Shown one piece after another: positions 38,756-47,163 of a DNA stretch of 60,160 nt. The notes beneath the pieces were generated by a model. The model was not told where the DNA came from and did not search any database. It was given only the letters and a program-made list of their open reading frames with translations. The position numbers and the translations under genes are program-made. The stretch comes from Betaproteobacteria bacterium (GTDB lineage Bacteria; Pseudomonadota; Gammaproteobacteria; Burkholderiales; Casimicrobiaceae). Every line of letters begins with the position of its first letter. Position 1 is the stretch's first letter. Location: positions 71,427 through 131,586 of the forward strand of contig JAPUER010000079.1 of NCBI GenBank assembly GCA_027492485.1. Reading direction: 5' to 3'.

Positions 38756-40156
38756 CGGGGCGACGGCGCGCACCGGCGCATTGCGCGCGCTCGCCGCGAG
38801 GTCATTGGCAGTTTTGGCGATGATGATGACCTTGTGTGTTGCTCATCTGGCGGCTGCGGCGACCGACAACATGGCGTGGCAATCAGCACTCGATGCCGAA
38901 CTGCGTGCGGTCGTGACGGCGCCGGCGCATCCGTTGGCCAGCCTGTCGGTGCTCGTGATCCGCCGGGGTGAGACGGTCTATCACCGGCAATTCGGCAGTC
39001 GCTACATCGACGGCGCCGACGCTTCGCGCAATCGGCCCGCCGACGGCGAGACGCTGTACCGCGTCGCGTCGATCTCGAAGCTGGTGACGACGCTGGGTGT
39101 CATGCGGCTGGTGGAGGCTGGCAAGCTGGGTCTGGATGACGACGTCAGCGGCGTTCTTGGGTTTCCGCTGCGTAATCCGGCCTTTCCGGACGTGCCAGTC
39201 ACGCTGCGGATGCTGCTCAACCATACGTCCTCGCTGCGCGATGACGCCGGGTACTACTGGGACGCGGCGAAGAACGTGCATCTGCGCGACGTACTCACTG
39301 CAAGCGGAAAACTGCATGGCAGCGGCGCGATGTGGAACAGCAAGCACGCGCCGGGAACCTATTTTCAATACTGCAACCTTGCCTGGGGTGTGATTGGCAG
39401 TGTCATGGAGCGCGCCACCGGCGACCGTTTCGACCGCCTGATGCAACGCCTGGTCCTCGATCCGCTGCGCTTGCGCGGCGGCTTTCACCCGGTCGATTTC
39501 GATGCGCAGGATCTGCGCAATGTTGCAACGCTCTATCGCAAGCGTTCGACGCAGGATGGTCGGGACGTCTGGAATCCGTCTGGTCCGTGGATTGCACAGG
39601 TCGAGATTTCGTCAACGAGCGTCCGCTCGCGCGTGCCGGTGCCGATTATGTGCCCGGCAGCAACGGCACGCTATTCGGGCCGCAAGGCAATTGCCGGCTG
39701 TCGGCGGACGGGCTCGGGCGCGTCATGCGCATGCTGATCGGACGCGGGCGCATCGACGGCGTAGTTTTCCTGCGTGAAGACAGCGTGGCGCAAATGCTGC
39801 GGCAGTCGTGGCGCCTGGACGCAACGGGTGCCAACGGCCGCTCGGATTTTGGCTCGCAGCAGGCGTTGTTCCACGCCTGGGGACTAGGCAACCAGCATTT
39901 TCTTGACGTGACCGGCGACAACCGTGGCGACCGTCTGGTCGCGGGCGGCGGCTTGCGCGCGGTCGGCCATCTGGGCGATGCCTGGGGGCTGACGGCCGCC
40001 TTCGTACTTGATCCCGCTACCGGCAACGGGCTCATCTACCTGATCGGCGGTCCGGGTTTCGACCCGGCCAGCTATCGCGGTCGATACTCCGCGTTCGCGC
40101 GGCATGAGGAGCTGATTCTGGACGCGCTGTACCGCCGGGCAATATTGCGACGGTGA
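38739..40156 (+). pseudogene. Exported serine hydrolase (beta-lactamase / class C PBP fold), frameshifted
   Basis: It starts at ATG 38739 within the amiD 3' end with a signal peptide ending near HLAAAA. The first frame shows the SxxK motif (VASISKLVT), LLNHTSSLRDD and the YxN-like YCNLAWG. Near 39604/39605 the homologous sequence jumps from ...GPWIAQV to DFVNERPLARAGADYVPGSNGT in the next frame, consistent with loss of a single base (GTC GA-GAT TTC in place of a GAC GAT). The second frame runs to 40156 and has VPGSNGTLFGPQG and GHLGDAWG. Uncorrected, the first frame ends at 39737 without the third motif. It may be a sequencing error, a recent pseudogene or, less likely, programmed frameshifting. 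Intact relatives act as D-Ala-peptidases or esterases. Confidence 0.8.
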
Positions 40157-40209
40157 TCGCAGGTGTTGCGCCGCTATTGAGCTACCAGAACTTGTGACGC
40201 CCTCTCCCC

Positions 40210-40281
40210 GTTCACCCTGAGCGCAGCGAAGGGTTTGAACCATTGAGCATCGGACCTTTCGCTACGCTCAGGGCGAACGGG
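40210..40281. repeat. Inverted pair of CACCCTGAGCG...GAAGGG dispersed repeats
   Basis: GTTCACCCTGAGCGCAGCGA and its inverted relative (ACCTTTCGCTACGCTCAGGG) lie about 20 nt apart between two convergent genes and would form a hairpin. Third locus of this family in the window. Confidence 0.65.
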
Positions 40282-40340
40282 GGGCTTGGTTGCCAGTATG
40301 GAGAACTCAAAAAGTGAATCTCGTCGCGGCCGGCCGCCGT

Positions 40341-41438
40341 TCAGTCGCGGGCCGTCGCCGCTTCGAGAATGGTCAGGGTCGAGGTTTCGGAATCGACCGT
40401 TGCCATCAGCCCGAGCGGCAGCGTGTACTGGTGGGCGATGTGGCCGAACGAGTAGCCGTACACCGCTGGTGCGTCGATGCTGCCGATGTGCTCGTCGATC
40501 GTCTCTGCCAGCGACAGCGACGCCTCGCCGTCGCGCGGCGAGCAATTGCGAAACACCCCGAGCATGATGCCGCCGGTTCGTTCCAGCGCGTCGCATTGAC
40601 GCAGTTGCGTCAGCATGCGGTCGATACGGTACGGTGCCTCGCCGATTTCTTCCAGAAACAACAGCGATTGGTCGAACACCGGCGCGTAAGGGGTGCCTAC
40701 CAGCGCGGCCAGCACCGATAGATTGCCGCCCGCCAGTCGGCCGCGCATGGCACCACCGCGCAATACGCGGGCACGAAACTCGGGATTGCGTTCGCCGGCA
40801 GCGACATTTTCCGGCGCCAGCGGCATGCGGTGCTGCGGCACAGCGTCGAACAGCAGGGCCCGCAAATGCGCGACCGAGTAGTCGGAGAAGGTCGATGAGG
40901 CGACCGGCCCGTGAAAGCAGACGAGCCCGGCGTGGCGGGCGATGGCGGCAGTCAGGGCCGTGATGTCGGAGTAGCCGATGACGATCTTGCGCTGCCGGCG
41001 GATCAGATCGTAGCGAAGATGCGGCAGCAGCGATGCACAGCCGGAACCACCGCGCAGCGCCCACAGCGCGGCGACTTCGCGATGTTCAAGCAGTGCATGC
41101 AAATCGCCGAGCCGCTCGCGGACGGTGCCGGCGAAGTTGCCGTGGCGCGCTCGCAGGTGTGGCGCCGGCAGGACGCGCAGCCCGAGGGATTCGAGGTTGC
41201 GTACCCCTTTCTCGATGAGCGCATCGTCGACCACGCCACCCGGCGCCACCAACGCCACCAGGTCGCCGCGGCGAAGTGCGCGGGGTTTCAGCACTGGCAA
41301 TGAGGCACTGCCTATCGCGGCTCTCGACCGGGCGGCGGCATGCGCCGTCGTGCCAATGCTGGCCGCCGCTGCGAGACCGATGCCAACGCCAAGCCCAAGG
41401 CGGCGGCGCCGGTTGAAGGAGGGAGAATCGGCCGACAT
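40341..41438 (-). CDS. ldcA: Exported LD-carboxypeptidase (peptidase S66, LdcA-like)
   Basis: 365 residues from ATG 41438, with a GGAGGG stretch upstream. The catalytic domain has LVALVAPGGVVDD, GGSGCASLLPHLRYD, the nucleophile Ser in VIGYSDITAL, the Glu in LFLEEIGEAPYRIDRML and the His in GYSFGHIAHQYTLPLG. It removes the terminal D-Ala from murein tetrapeptides. Unlike E. coli LdcA, which is cytoplasmic, it has an N-terminal export signal with four consecutive arginines (NRRRRLGLGVGIG...TTAHAA) that looks like a Tat signal. It is 65 nt downstream of the TonB-receptor gene, with a terminator between them. Confidence 0.88.
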   Translation of the reverse strand: MSADSPSFNRRRRLGLGVGIGLAAAASIGTTAHAAARSRAAIGSASLPVLKPRALRRGDLVALVAPGGVVDDALIEKGVRNLESLGLRVLPAPHLRARHGNFAGTVRERLGDLHALLEHREVAALWALRGGSGCASLLPHLRYDLIRRQRKIVIGYSDITALTAAIARHAGLVCFHGPVASSTFSDYSVAHLRALLFDAVPQHRMPLAPENVAAGERNPEFRARVLRGGAMRGRLAGGNLSVLAALVGTPYAPVFDQSLLFLEEIGEAPYRIDRMLTQLRQCDALERTGGIMLGVFRNCSPRDGEASLSLAETIDEHIGSIDAPAVYGYSFGHIAHQYTLPLGLMATVDSETSTLTILEAATARD

Positions 41439-41454
41439 CGGCAAGCTGTCCGCA

Positions 41455-41482
41455 AAAGAAAACGGGCGCGGAGGCGCGCCCG
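41455..41482 (-). terminator. Intrinsic terminator of the TonB-receptor gene
   Basis: On the minus strand CGGGCGCG-CCTC-CGCGCCCG (41482-41463) is followed at once by TTTTCTTTT, 20 nt after the receptor stop codon. Confidence 0.85.
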
Positions 41483-41502
41483 TCTGCCCGCATCGTGGCG
41501 GT

Positions 41503-44361
41503 CTACTTGAACGAGTAGGTCGCGCCCAGCACGTAGGAACGACCGCGCGGATCGGCGATACGCGGCTCCCACGAACTGCCGGCCCCGGTGTTGGAGTCGT
41601 AAGCGGCACTGAACGGCGGATCGGTGTTCAGCAGGTTTTTGATGCCTGCGGTGATTGCCAGATTCTTGATGCCCGAATAGGTGACCATCAGGTTGTAGGT
41701 GATGTAGGCCTTCACGTTCGGATCCCAGTTTGCCGGCACCACCGTGCCGTTGGCAACGCCGGGCAGCACCGCGTCCTTGTAGCCGGCGGTGTAGAGCTGC
41801 GTCAGCGTGCCACTCCAGGGGCCTTGCATGTAGTTGAACGAAGCGGCGTGCTTCCAGCGCACCGGAACATCACCCAGACGGCTGAATGCGCCCACCTCGT
41901 TCGGCCCGAAGCCCGCTGACGCGATCACGCGGGACTTGCGCTCGATCAGGTAGGTGCCGTCGATGGTGGCGGTGAATTTGCCTTTCCAGAGGTTGCCGCT
42001 GGCGCGGGCGCCGATTTCGATGCCCTTGGTGATCGTCTCGCCGGCGTTGATCCAGCGGGTGTCGATCGACACCAGGTTGCCGGACGCATCGCGAATGAAG
42101 CGATCCGGGAACAGACCGGCATTGGCCACAATCGTGGTGAGACTGAGCGACTGGATGGTGCCGTCGCGGCGGATATCCCAGTAGTCGATGTTGCCGCTCA
42201 GCCAGGTGGTCGGCGCGAAGACGATGCCGAGCGAGCTCTGCTTCGAGGTTTCCGGGCCGAGGTCAGGCTTGCCGCCGGACAGAATGGTCGGCGTGATCGC
42301 CGTGCAGCCGGCAGCCGTACTGACGATCAGGGACGGGCATTTGACCGGATCGACGAGATCCTTGCCGGAGTAGGGCGACTCGGTGATGCCGAAGAAAAGC
42401 TGGCTGAAAGTCGGAACCCGGAAGCCGGTGCTGTACGAGCCGCGGAACAGCACTTCCTGCACCGGCGCGAAGCGGAAGGTGAACTTCGGATTGGTGGTGC
42501 CGCCGAAGCCCGAATAGTTGTCGTGGCGCACCGACCCGGTCACTTCAAGCGACTTGGTCACCGGCACCAGCACTTCGGCATAGGCGGCGCGCACATCGCG
42601 CTTGACGCCGTTGAGATCGTTCACCGCATCGAACGGCGCGTTGAAGATGTTGTTGCGGACGGCGAGGTCGGTTGCCGTACCGTTGAAGCGGTATTTTTCC
42701 TGACGGATGTCGACGCCGATCGCGGCCATGACGTCACCGGCGGGCAGTTTGAAGACCGGGCCGGAGGCCGAGAAGTCCGCCGCGTTGGTGGTGTACTTGC
42801 CGCCATAAAGCACCGTGCCCGTTGCCGAGGCTGCGGCGAGGGCGGTCATGGCTTCCGCCGTCTGGCTTTGGCCGGCCAGCAGGAAGGGGTTGAGCAGGCC
42901 CGAGCGCAGCAGCGGCACGAACTTGTCGTTGAAGTAATAGCCGCCGGCCAGCGTCGAACGGGTGTCGCTGTTCGCTTGCGAGAAGGCGAACTTGTAGTCC
43001 CAGGTCTTGAACGTGCCTTCGCCGCCGATCAGGTAGCGGTCGGTCTTGGCATCGGTTTCGATTTCGCGCGGGCCGCAAGGCGTGCAGCGCCAGCGGTAGG
43101 CGATGCCCTGGCCGCGGTTCTCCTCGATGGTGGGGAACAGCGCGACGATGGCATTGAACACCTGGTTGTAAGACGAACCGGTGCTCGGATAGAGCAGGTT
43201 GTACAGCGGACTGGTGGTCGAGGTGCTGCTGCTGATCTGGTTGGCGGAGAACGTCTTGCGCGATTTCACGTCGGCCGCAATCGCCTCGCCGAACAGTGTC
43301 AGCGAATCGTTGACCTTGAAGGTAACGCGGCCGACCGCGTTGGTGTTTTCGACCGGTTGCTGCAGCACGGCGGCGCGTCCGGTATCCCAGGCGCAACCCC
43401 ATTTGGCCGACGGTGTGGCCCACAGTTGCTCGTCGTAAGCCGCCATGCCGTCGATCGACGAACAGCCGGCCTGGCCGGGCAGGTCGAGCGCGTTGATGCC
43501 GTTCATCGCGACGGTGGTGCCTGGCTGCGTCGGGCCGGTGCCATTGACCAGGGTGCCCGCGGCGTTGCGCGAACTCAGGATGGTGCGCACGCTGCTGATC
43601 GCAAACGCCGTGGCGTAGGGCGTGCCGCGGGTGTCGACCGAAAGGCCACGATCCGGCTGGAAGGTATTGACGAAGTCGCGCTGGTCGCCGCGCAACGCCT
43701 GGCTGCGGCTGTGGGCGACGGACGCCATGAAGTTGTAGCCATCCTTGGCGAGATCACCGAAGCCGGCCACGACCGAGGCGCGGATGATGTTGCCGCCGCC
43801 CTGCTCGGTGGTGTCGGTGACGCCCTGCACGGAAACGCCGGTGAAGTCGCGGCGCAGAATGAAGTTGATGACGCCACCGATGGCGTCAGTGCCGTACAGC
43901 GACGAGGCGCCGTCTTTCAGTACCTCGATGCGGTCGACGGCCGCCAGCGGGATCGAATTGAGATCGACGACACCGCCATTGAGGCCGTGCGAGGCGACGC
44001 GGCGACCGTTGAGCAGCACCAGCGTGGCGTTCGAGCCCTGACTGCGCAGGTTGGCCGCCGAGATGCCGTTGTTGCCGCGGTTGGAGCCGGCAGCGACGTC
44101 GGCGTTACTGGCAAGGTTGTCCATGCCGTTGCCGTTGACCGACAGCGTCTGCATCAACTGCTCGACGGTGGAGATGCCGGCGCGATCGAGTTCGGCGCGG
44201 GTGATCACCTGCACCGGTAGCGCGCCTTCGGCCTGCACGCGCTTGATGCTGCTGCCGGTAATTTCGACGCGCTCGACCTTGGCCGGTTGCGCGTCCTGTG
44301 CGAAGGCCTGTCCGGCGACGAGCGCCAACGACACGCATTGAGCAAGTTTCTTGAGTTTCAC
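41503..44361 (-). CDS. TonB-dependent outer-membrane receptor
   Basis: 952 residues from a GTG start at 44361 with AGGGG upstream. The signal peptide ends at GQAFAQ. A TonB-box-like VERVEITGSSIKR segment leads into the plug domain: PVQVITRAELDRAGISTVEQLM, LRSQGSNATLVLLNGRRV, VDRIEVLKDGASSLYGTDAIGGVINFILRR. The barrel contains FRGSYSTGFRVPTFSQLF and ends in Tyr-Ser-Phe-Lys. It imports a large substrate in an energy-dependent way. Placement between the amino-sugar operon, LdcA and DacB suggests muropeptides, peptides or amino sugars, but the sequence does not prove it. The CTPCG motif in an extracellular loop region is unusual. Confidence 0.92.
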   Translation of the reverse strand: MKLKKLAQCVSLALVAGQAFAQDAQPAKVERVEITGSSIKRVQAEGALPVQVITRAELDRAGISTVEQLMQTLSVNGNGMDNLASNADVAAGSNRGNNGISAANLRSQGSNATLVLLNGRRVASHGLNGGVVDLNSIPLAAVDRIEVLKDGASSLYGTDAIGGVINFILRRDFTGVSVQGVTDTTEQGGGNIIRASVVAGFGDLAKDGYNFMASVAHSRSQALRGDQRDFVNTFQPDRGLSVDTRGTPYATAFAISSVRTILSSRNAAGTLVNGTGPTQPGTTVAMNGINALDLPGQAGCSSIDGMAAYDEQLWATPSAKWGCAWDTGRAAVLQQPVENTNAVGRVTFKVNDSLTLFGEAIAADVKSRKTFSANQISSSTSTTSPLYNLLYPSTGSSYNQVFNAIVALFPTIEENRGQGIAYRWRCTPCGPREIETDAKTDRYLIGGEGTFKTWDYKFAFSQANSDTRSTLAGGYYFNDKFVPLLRSGLLNPFLLAGQSQTAEAMTALAAASATGTVLYGGKYTTNAADFSASGPVFKLPAGDVMAAIGVDIRQEKYRFNGTATDLAVRNNIFNAPFDAVNDLNGVKRDVRAAYAEVLVPVTKSLEVTGSVRHDNYSGFGGTTNPKFTFRFAPVQEVLFRGSYSTGFRVPTFSQLFFGITESPYSGKDLVDPVKCPSLIVSTAAGCTAITPTILSGGKPDLGPETSKQSSLGIVFAPTTWLSGNIDYWDIRRDGTIQSLSLTTIVANAGLFPDRFIRDASGNLVSIDTRWINAGETITKGIEIGARASGNLWKGKFTATIDGTYLIERKSRVIASAGFGPNEVGAFSRLGDVPVRWKHAASFNYMQGPWSGTLTQLYTAGYKDAVLPGVANGTVVPANWDPNVKAYITYNLMVTYSGIKNLAITAGIKNLLNTDPPFSAAYDSNTGAGSSWEPRIADPRGRSYVLGATYSFK

Positions 44362-44710
44362 GATGACCCCTGGTTCCTGTTCTCAACTACTGGCGCGTCG
44401 ATCCTGCGCGAGCCGCCGCACCCCCTGGCTGCTTCTCCGACCACCGTTCGCAGTGCACGTCCGACCTGCCGTCGGACGATGGGCCCCGAATGCCCGGCAC
44501 TGCTGCGCGTTTGCTGGTGCGACTTGCCGTCCAATGCGACGAGTCTCGCCTTCTGATCGCAGATTGCTATGCGTTTCATTATCGCTCGCAAGACGGCGGG
44601 AGTGTCAAACCCTGAGTTCCGATTTGCGCCTCCGGTGCCCGACTTTGACACAATTTTGGTACGGTTGCGACCCGGTCAGCCCAGTGCTCCACGCCAACTT
44701 GCCGCTTTCA
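44362..44710. other. Divergent promoter region between TonB receptor and dacB
   Basis: A 349-nt gap between two genes transcribed away from each other, so both promoters should lie here. A TTGACA hexamer on the plus strand at 44645-44650 is the only recognisable promoter piece, and no good -10 is found at the right distance. It contains none of the dispersed repeats found elsewhere. Confidence 0.4.
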
Positions 44711-46228
44711 ATGACGAACTTTCCTGCTCTCCGATTGCTTTGCCGACTCGCGTCGCGCGGTGTCTGCGCATGCTCGGCGGGGCTGCTGCTGGCGGCGACG
44801 GCCGGTGCGCAGGCACCTGCCGAGGTGACGCGCCTGATGGCCGCCGCCGGTCTGCCGGCCGACGCGCTCGCCTTTGTTGCGCTGCGCGCCGATAGCGGCG
44901 AAGTGGTTGCCGCGTTGACGCCGGCGCGGCCGATGCAGCCGGCGTCGACTATGAAGTTGTTGACCTCGGCCGTCGCGCTGGATCGGCTCGGCCCGGCCTG
45001 GCGCAGCCGCAGCGAACTGCTGACCGATGGTGCGCAGGTGGGCGAGGTGCTGCAGGGCAACCTGCTGCTGCGCGGTTACGGCGACAGCGATCTCGACGCC
45101 GACGCCTTCCGCCGCATGCTGCAACGGCTGCGCGATCGCGGTATTCGCGAAATTCGCGGCGATTTTCTGTTGTTGCGCGACTGGTTCTCGCCGCCGCGAC
45201 CGGACCTGGGCGTGCCGCCGTTCGACGAGACACCGGAGTTTCGTTACAACGCGATACCCGATGCGATCTTTCTGAATAGCAATCTGCTTCAGATTGATCT
45301 GGTGGCCGACGCCGAGGGCGTTCGCCTGCGCAGCGCGCCGCTGCTGCCCGGCGTCGCGCTGGTCGGCCAGTTCACGCTGGTCGAGCGCGCCTGCGAGGAC
45401 TGGGAAGATGGCTGGCGGTTGCCGCAAACGGCACGCGCTGCGAACGGCGACATCGAAGTACGCCTCGGCGGCGAGTTTCCGAAAGATTGCATCGCCAGCA
45501 CGCAGATTAACGTGCTCGATCGCACGGATTTTGCGGGGCGACTGTTTCGCGCGCAGTGGCGTGAACTTGGTGGCCGCTTCGACGGCGCCGTCCGCGAGTC
45601 GCCAGCGCCGGCGCCGGCGGCGAAATTGCAACTGCTCGCCGAGCACCGCTCGCGCCCGCTGTCGGAGGCGCTGCGCGACATCAACAAGCGCTCCGACAAC
45701 CCGGTGACGCGGCTGACGTTTCTGGCGCTGGCCGACCGCACCGCACCGGAACGCACGACGATGAGCACCGCCGCCAACGCCGGGGTGTCGGTGCGGCAAT
45801 GGCTGCGCGGCGAACGCATCGATGACGCCGGCCTCGTGCTCGACAACGGCTCCGGGCTCTCGCGCAGCGAGAAGATCGCGCCGCTGCAACTGGCGCAGGT
45901 GGTGCGCGCCGCCGCCGGCAAGCCGTGGGCGCCGGAGTTCATGGCCAGCCTGCCGGTGGCCGGCGTCGACGGCGGCATGCAGCGGCGACTGGCGAATCCG
46001 GCGCTCACTGGGCGGGCGCGATTGAAGACCGGCACCTTGCGTGACGTCACCGCGCTGGCGGGTTTTCTGCCCGACCGCGACGGCAATTTGCTGGCGGTGT
46101 CGGCGATGCTCAACCACCCGAACGCGAAATCGAAAATCTCGCGCCCGATTCTCGACGCCTTGATGCTGGCGCTCGCCAACGACTACCGCCCACGCGGCCA
46201 CACGGCCGGCCACGGTATCGGGCCGTAG
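44711..46228 (+). CDS. dacB: D-alanyl-D-alanine carboxypeptidase/endopeptidase, PBP4
   Basis: 505 residues from ATG 44711; the open frame extends upstream to 44351 but without homology. The signal peptide ends near ATAGAQ. Peptidase S13 motifs are in order: SxxK as STMK (79-82), the large inserted domain, SDNPVTRL (SxN), DNGSGLSRSE, and KTG as RLKTGTLRDV. PBP4 cleaves D-Ala-D-Ala ends and cross-links in the periplasm during wall turnover. It faces the D-Ala-D-Ala dipeptidase gene tail-to-tail with only 9 nt between the stops. Confidence 0.94.
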   Translation: MTNFPALRLLCRLASRGVCACSAGLLLAATAGAQAPAEVTRLMAAAGLPADALAFVALRADSGEVVAALTPARPMQPASTMKLLTSAVALDRLGPAWRSRSELLTDGAQVGEVLQGNLLLRGYGDSDLDADAFRRMLQRLRDRGIREIRGDFLLLRDWFSPPRPDLGVPPFDETPEFRYNAIPDAIFLNSNLLQIDLVADAEGVRLRSAPLLPGVALVGQFTLVERACEDWEDGWRLPQTARAANGDIEVRLGGEFPKDCIASTQINVLDRTDFAGRLFRAQWRELGGRFDGAVRESPAPAPAAKLQLLAEHRSRPLSEALRDINKRSDNPVTRLTFLALADRTAPERTTMSTAANAGVSVRQWLRGERIDDAGLVLDNGSGLSRSEKIAPLQLAQVVRAAAGKPWAPEFMASLPVAGVDGGMQRRLANPALTGRARLKTGTLRDVTALAGFLPDRDGNLLAVSAMLNHPNAKSKISRPILDALMLALANDYRPRGHTAGHGIGP

Positions 46229-46237
46229 TCGGCGGAG

Positions 46238-46879
46238 CTAGAGCACCCGCGCGTAGTCGCGCCGCACCAGTACGCGATCGCCGCAGTCGAAATGCCACCA
46301 TTCGTGGCTGATGCCGTGAAAGCCGCCGTGCGTCATCGCGGCGCGGAGCAGGGCGCGGTTGCCGATCTGCTCTGCGGTCAGCTCGCCGCTGGCGAGGAAG
46401 CGCTGCTCCAGCGCCGGGTGCGACCGCTCGCTCAGATCGTCGAAACCGGTGCCCATGTCCAGCTCAACGCCGCCGGCATCCACCAGCGTGGCGTCCACCG
46501 CCATGCCGAACGAGTGGATCGAGCCGCGCTCCGGCGGTGCCAGATAACCGAGCAGCGGCGTTCCCTGCAACGCCGCCCACAACGCCTCCTGCACGCGCTG
46601 CGGGCGCAGCGCGTCGAGCACCAGCAGGCGATGGCCGGTACCGCGCGCCGCCAGCCAGCCAGCCGCCGCGGCCAGCGCAGCGGCGGCGTCGCGGTGCAGC
46701 CAGGCGCAGTCGAGCGGCGCGTAGAGGTCGCGGCCGGCGAAGTTGTCCGCCGTGGCGTAGCGAAGTTCGATGGCAACGCCGGGAATTGCTGTCAGGTGAC
46801 GGTATTCGCCGTGGCTGGCGATGTCCTCGCAGCGAATGGCCGGGACGGCGGGGACGGCAGCGGTGTCGGCGGCACTCAT
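46238..46879 (-). CDS. ddpX: D-Ala-D-Ala dipeptidase (VanX/DdpX family, M15D)
   Basis: 213 residues from ATG 46879. Family motifs are IELRYATADNFAGRDLY near the N-terminus, the substrate Arg in VLDALRPQRVQ, the zinc ligands in SIHSFGMAVDATLVD, and the catalytic Glu and His of GISHEWWHFD. It splits free D-Ala-D-Ala and in non-resistant bacteria serves nutrient recycling. No signal peptide is seen, so it acts in the cytoplasm. There is no van-type ligase or regulator alongside, so glycopeptide resistance is not implied. Copy E of the GTCGAC element lies 44 nt upstream. Confidence 0.92.
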   Translation of the reverse strand: MSAADTAAVPAVPAIRCEDIASHGEYRHLTAIPGVAIELRYATADNFAGRDLYAPLDCAWLHRDAAAALAAAAGWLAARGTGHRLLVLDALRPQRVQEALWAALQGTPLLGYLAPPERGSIHSFGMAVDATLVDAGGVELDMGTGFDDLSERSHPALEQRFLASGELTAEQIGNRALLRAAMTHGGFHGISHEWWHFDCGDRVLVRRDYARVL

Positions 46880-46923
46880 GGCGACGATTATCGGTGCTGC
46901 TGATGCGTGACGTTACCGACATT

Positions 46924-47041
46924 CAGCTTTTTTGTAGAGGGCGCATTCGCATTGGGCAGCTAGCCTGTTTTTAGCCAAAGTCGACTTTCGGTAAATAAGT
47001 CGTTTTTGCCCAATGTAAATGCGCATCTTGCGTAAAAGTCA
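46924..47041. repeat. GTCGAC palindromic element, copy E (full, 118 bp)
   Basis: Left arm CAGCTTTT (46924-46931) to GTCGAC (46980-46985). The right arm ends in AAAAGTCA at 47041. Both arms are 62 nt and both are of the CATTGGGC type, so this copy is the most symmetrical. It lies between the ddpX start and the end of acnB. Confidence 0.82.
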
Positions 47042-47104
47042 TTGCTGCCAGCGCTACGCGGCATGCCAGGTTCGGATTGCCTGGCAGCGGCGGCGGCAGC
47101 AAAG

Positions 47105-47130
47105 AAAACGGCTCCCGAAGGAGCCGTTTT
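47105..47130. terminator. Intrinsic terminator downstream of acnB
   Basis: AAAACGGCTC-ccgaag-GAGCCGTTTT: a 10-bp stem flanked by A and T runs, with U-rich 3' ends readable in both directions. It is 33 nt after the acnB stop, so it ends the leftward acnB transcript. Confidence 0.9.
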
Positions 47131-47163
47131 TCATGCGGGCGCCGGTACCTGACCGGCCCTCGC

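Noticed and set aside
42523-44220. 565-codon frame opposite the TonB receptor
   Set aside because: Shadow frame; the receptor has signal, plug and barrel features.
44351-44710. 120-residue upstream extension of DacB
   Set aside because: The signal peptide begins at 44711 and the extension is Arg/Cys-rich without family resemblance.
46238-46879. VanX-type vancomycin resistance
   Set aside because: No D-Ala-D-Lac ligase, VanH or VanRS genes nearby. The ligase at 27132 has normal Ddl motifs, so a recycling role is more likely.
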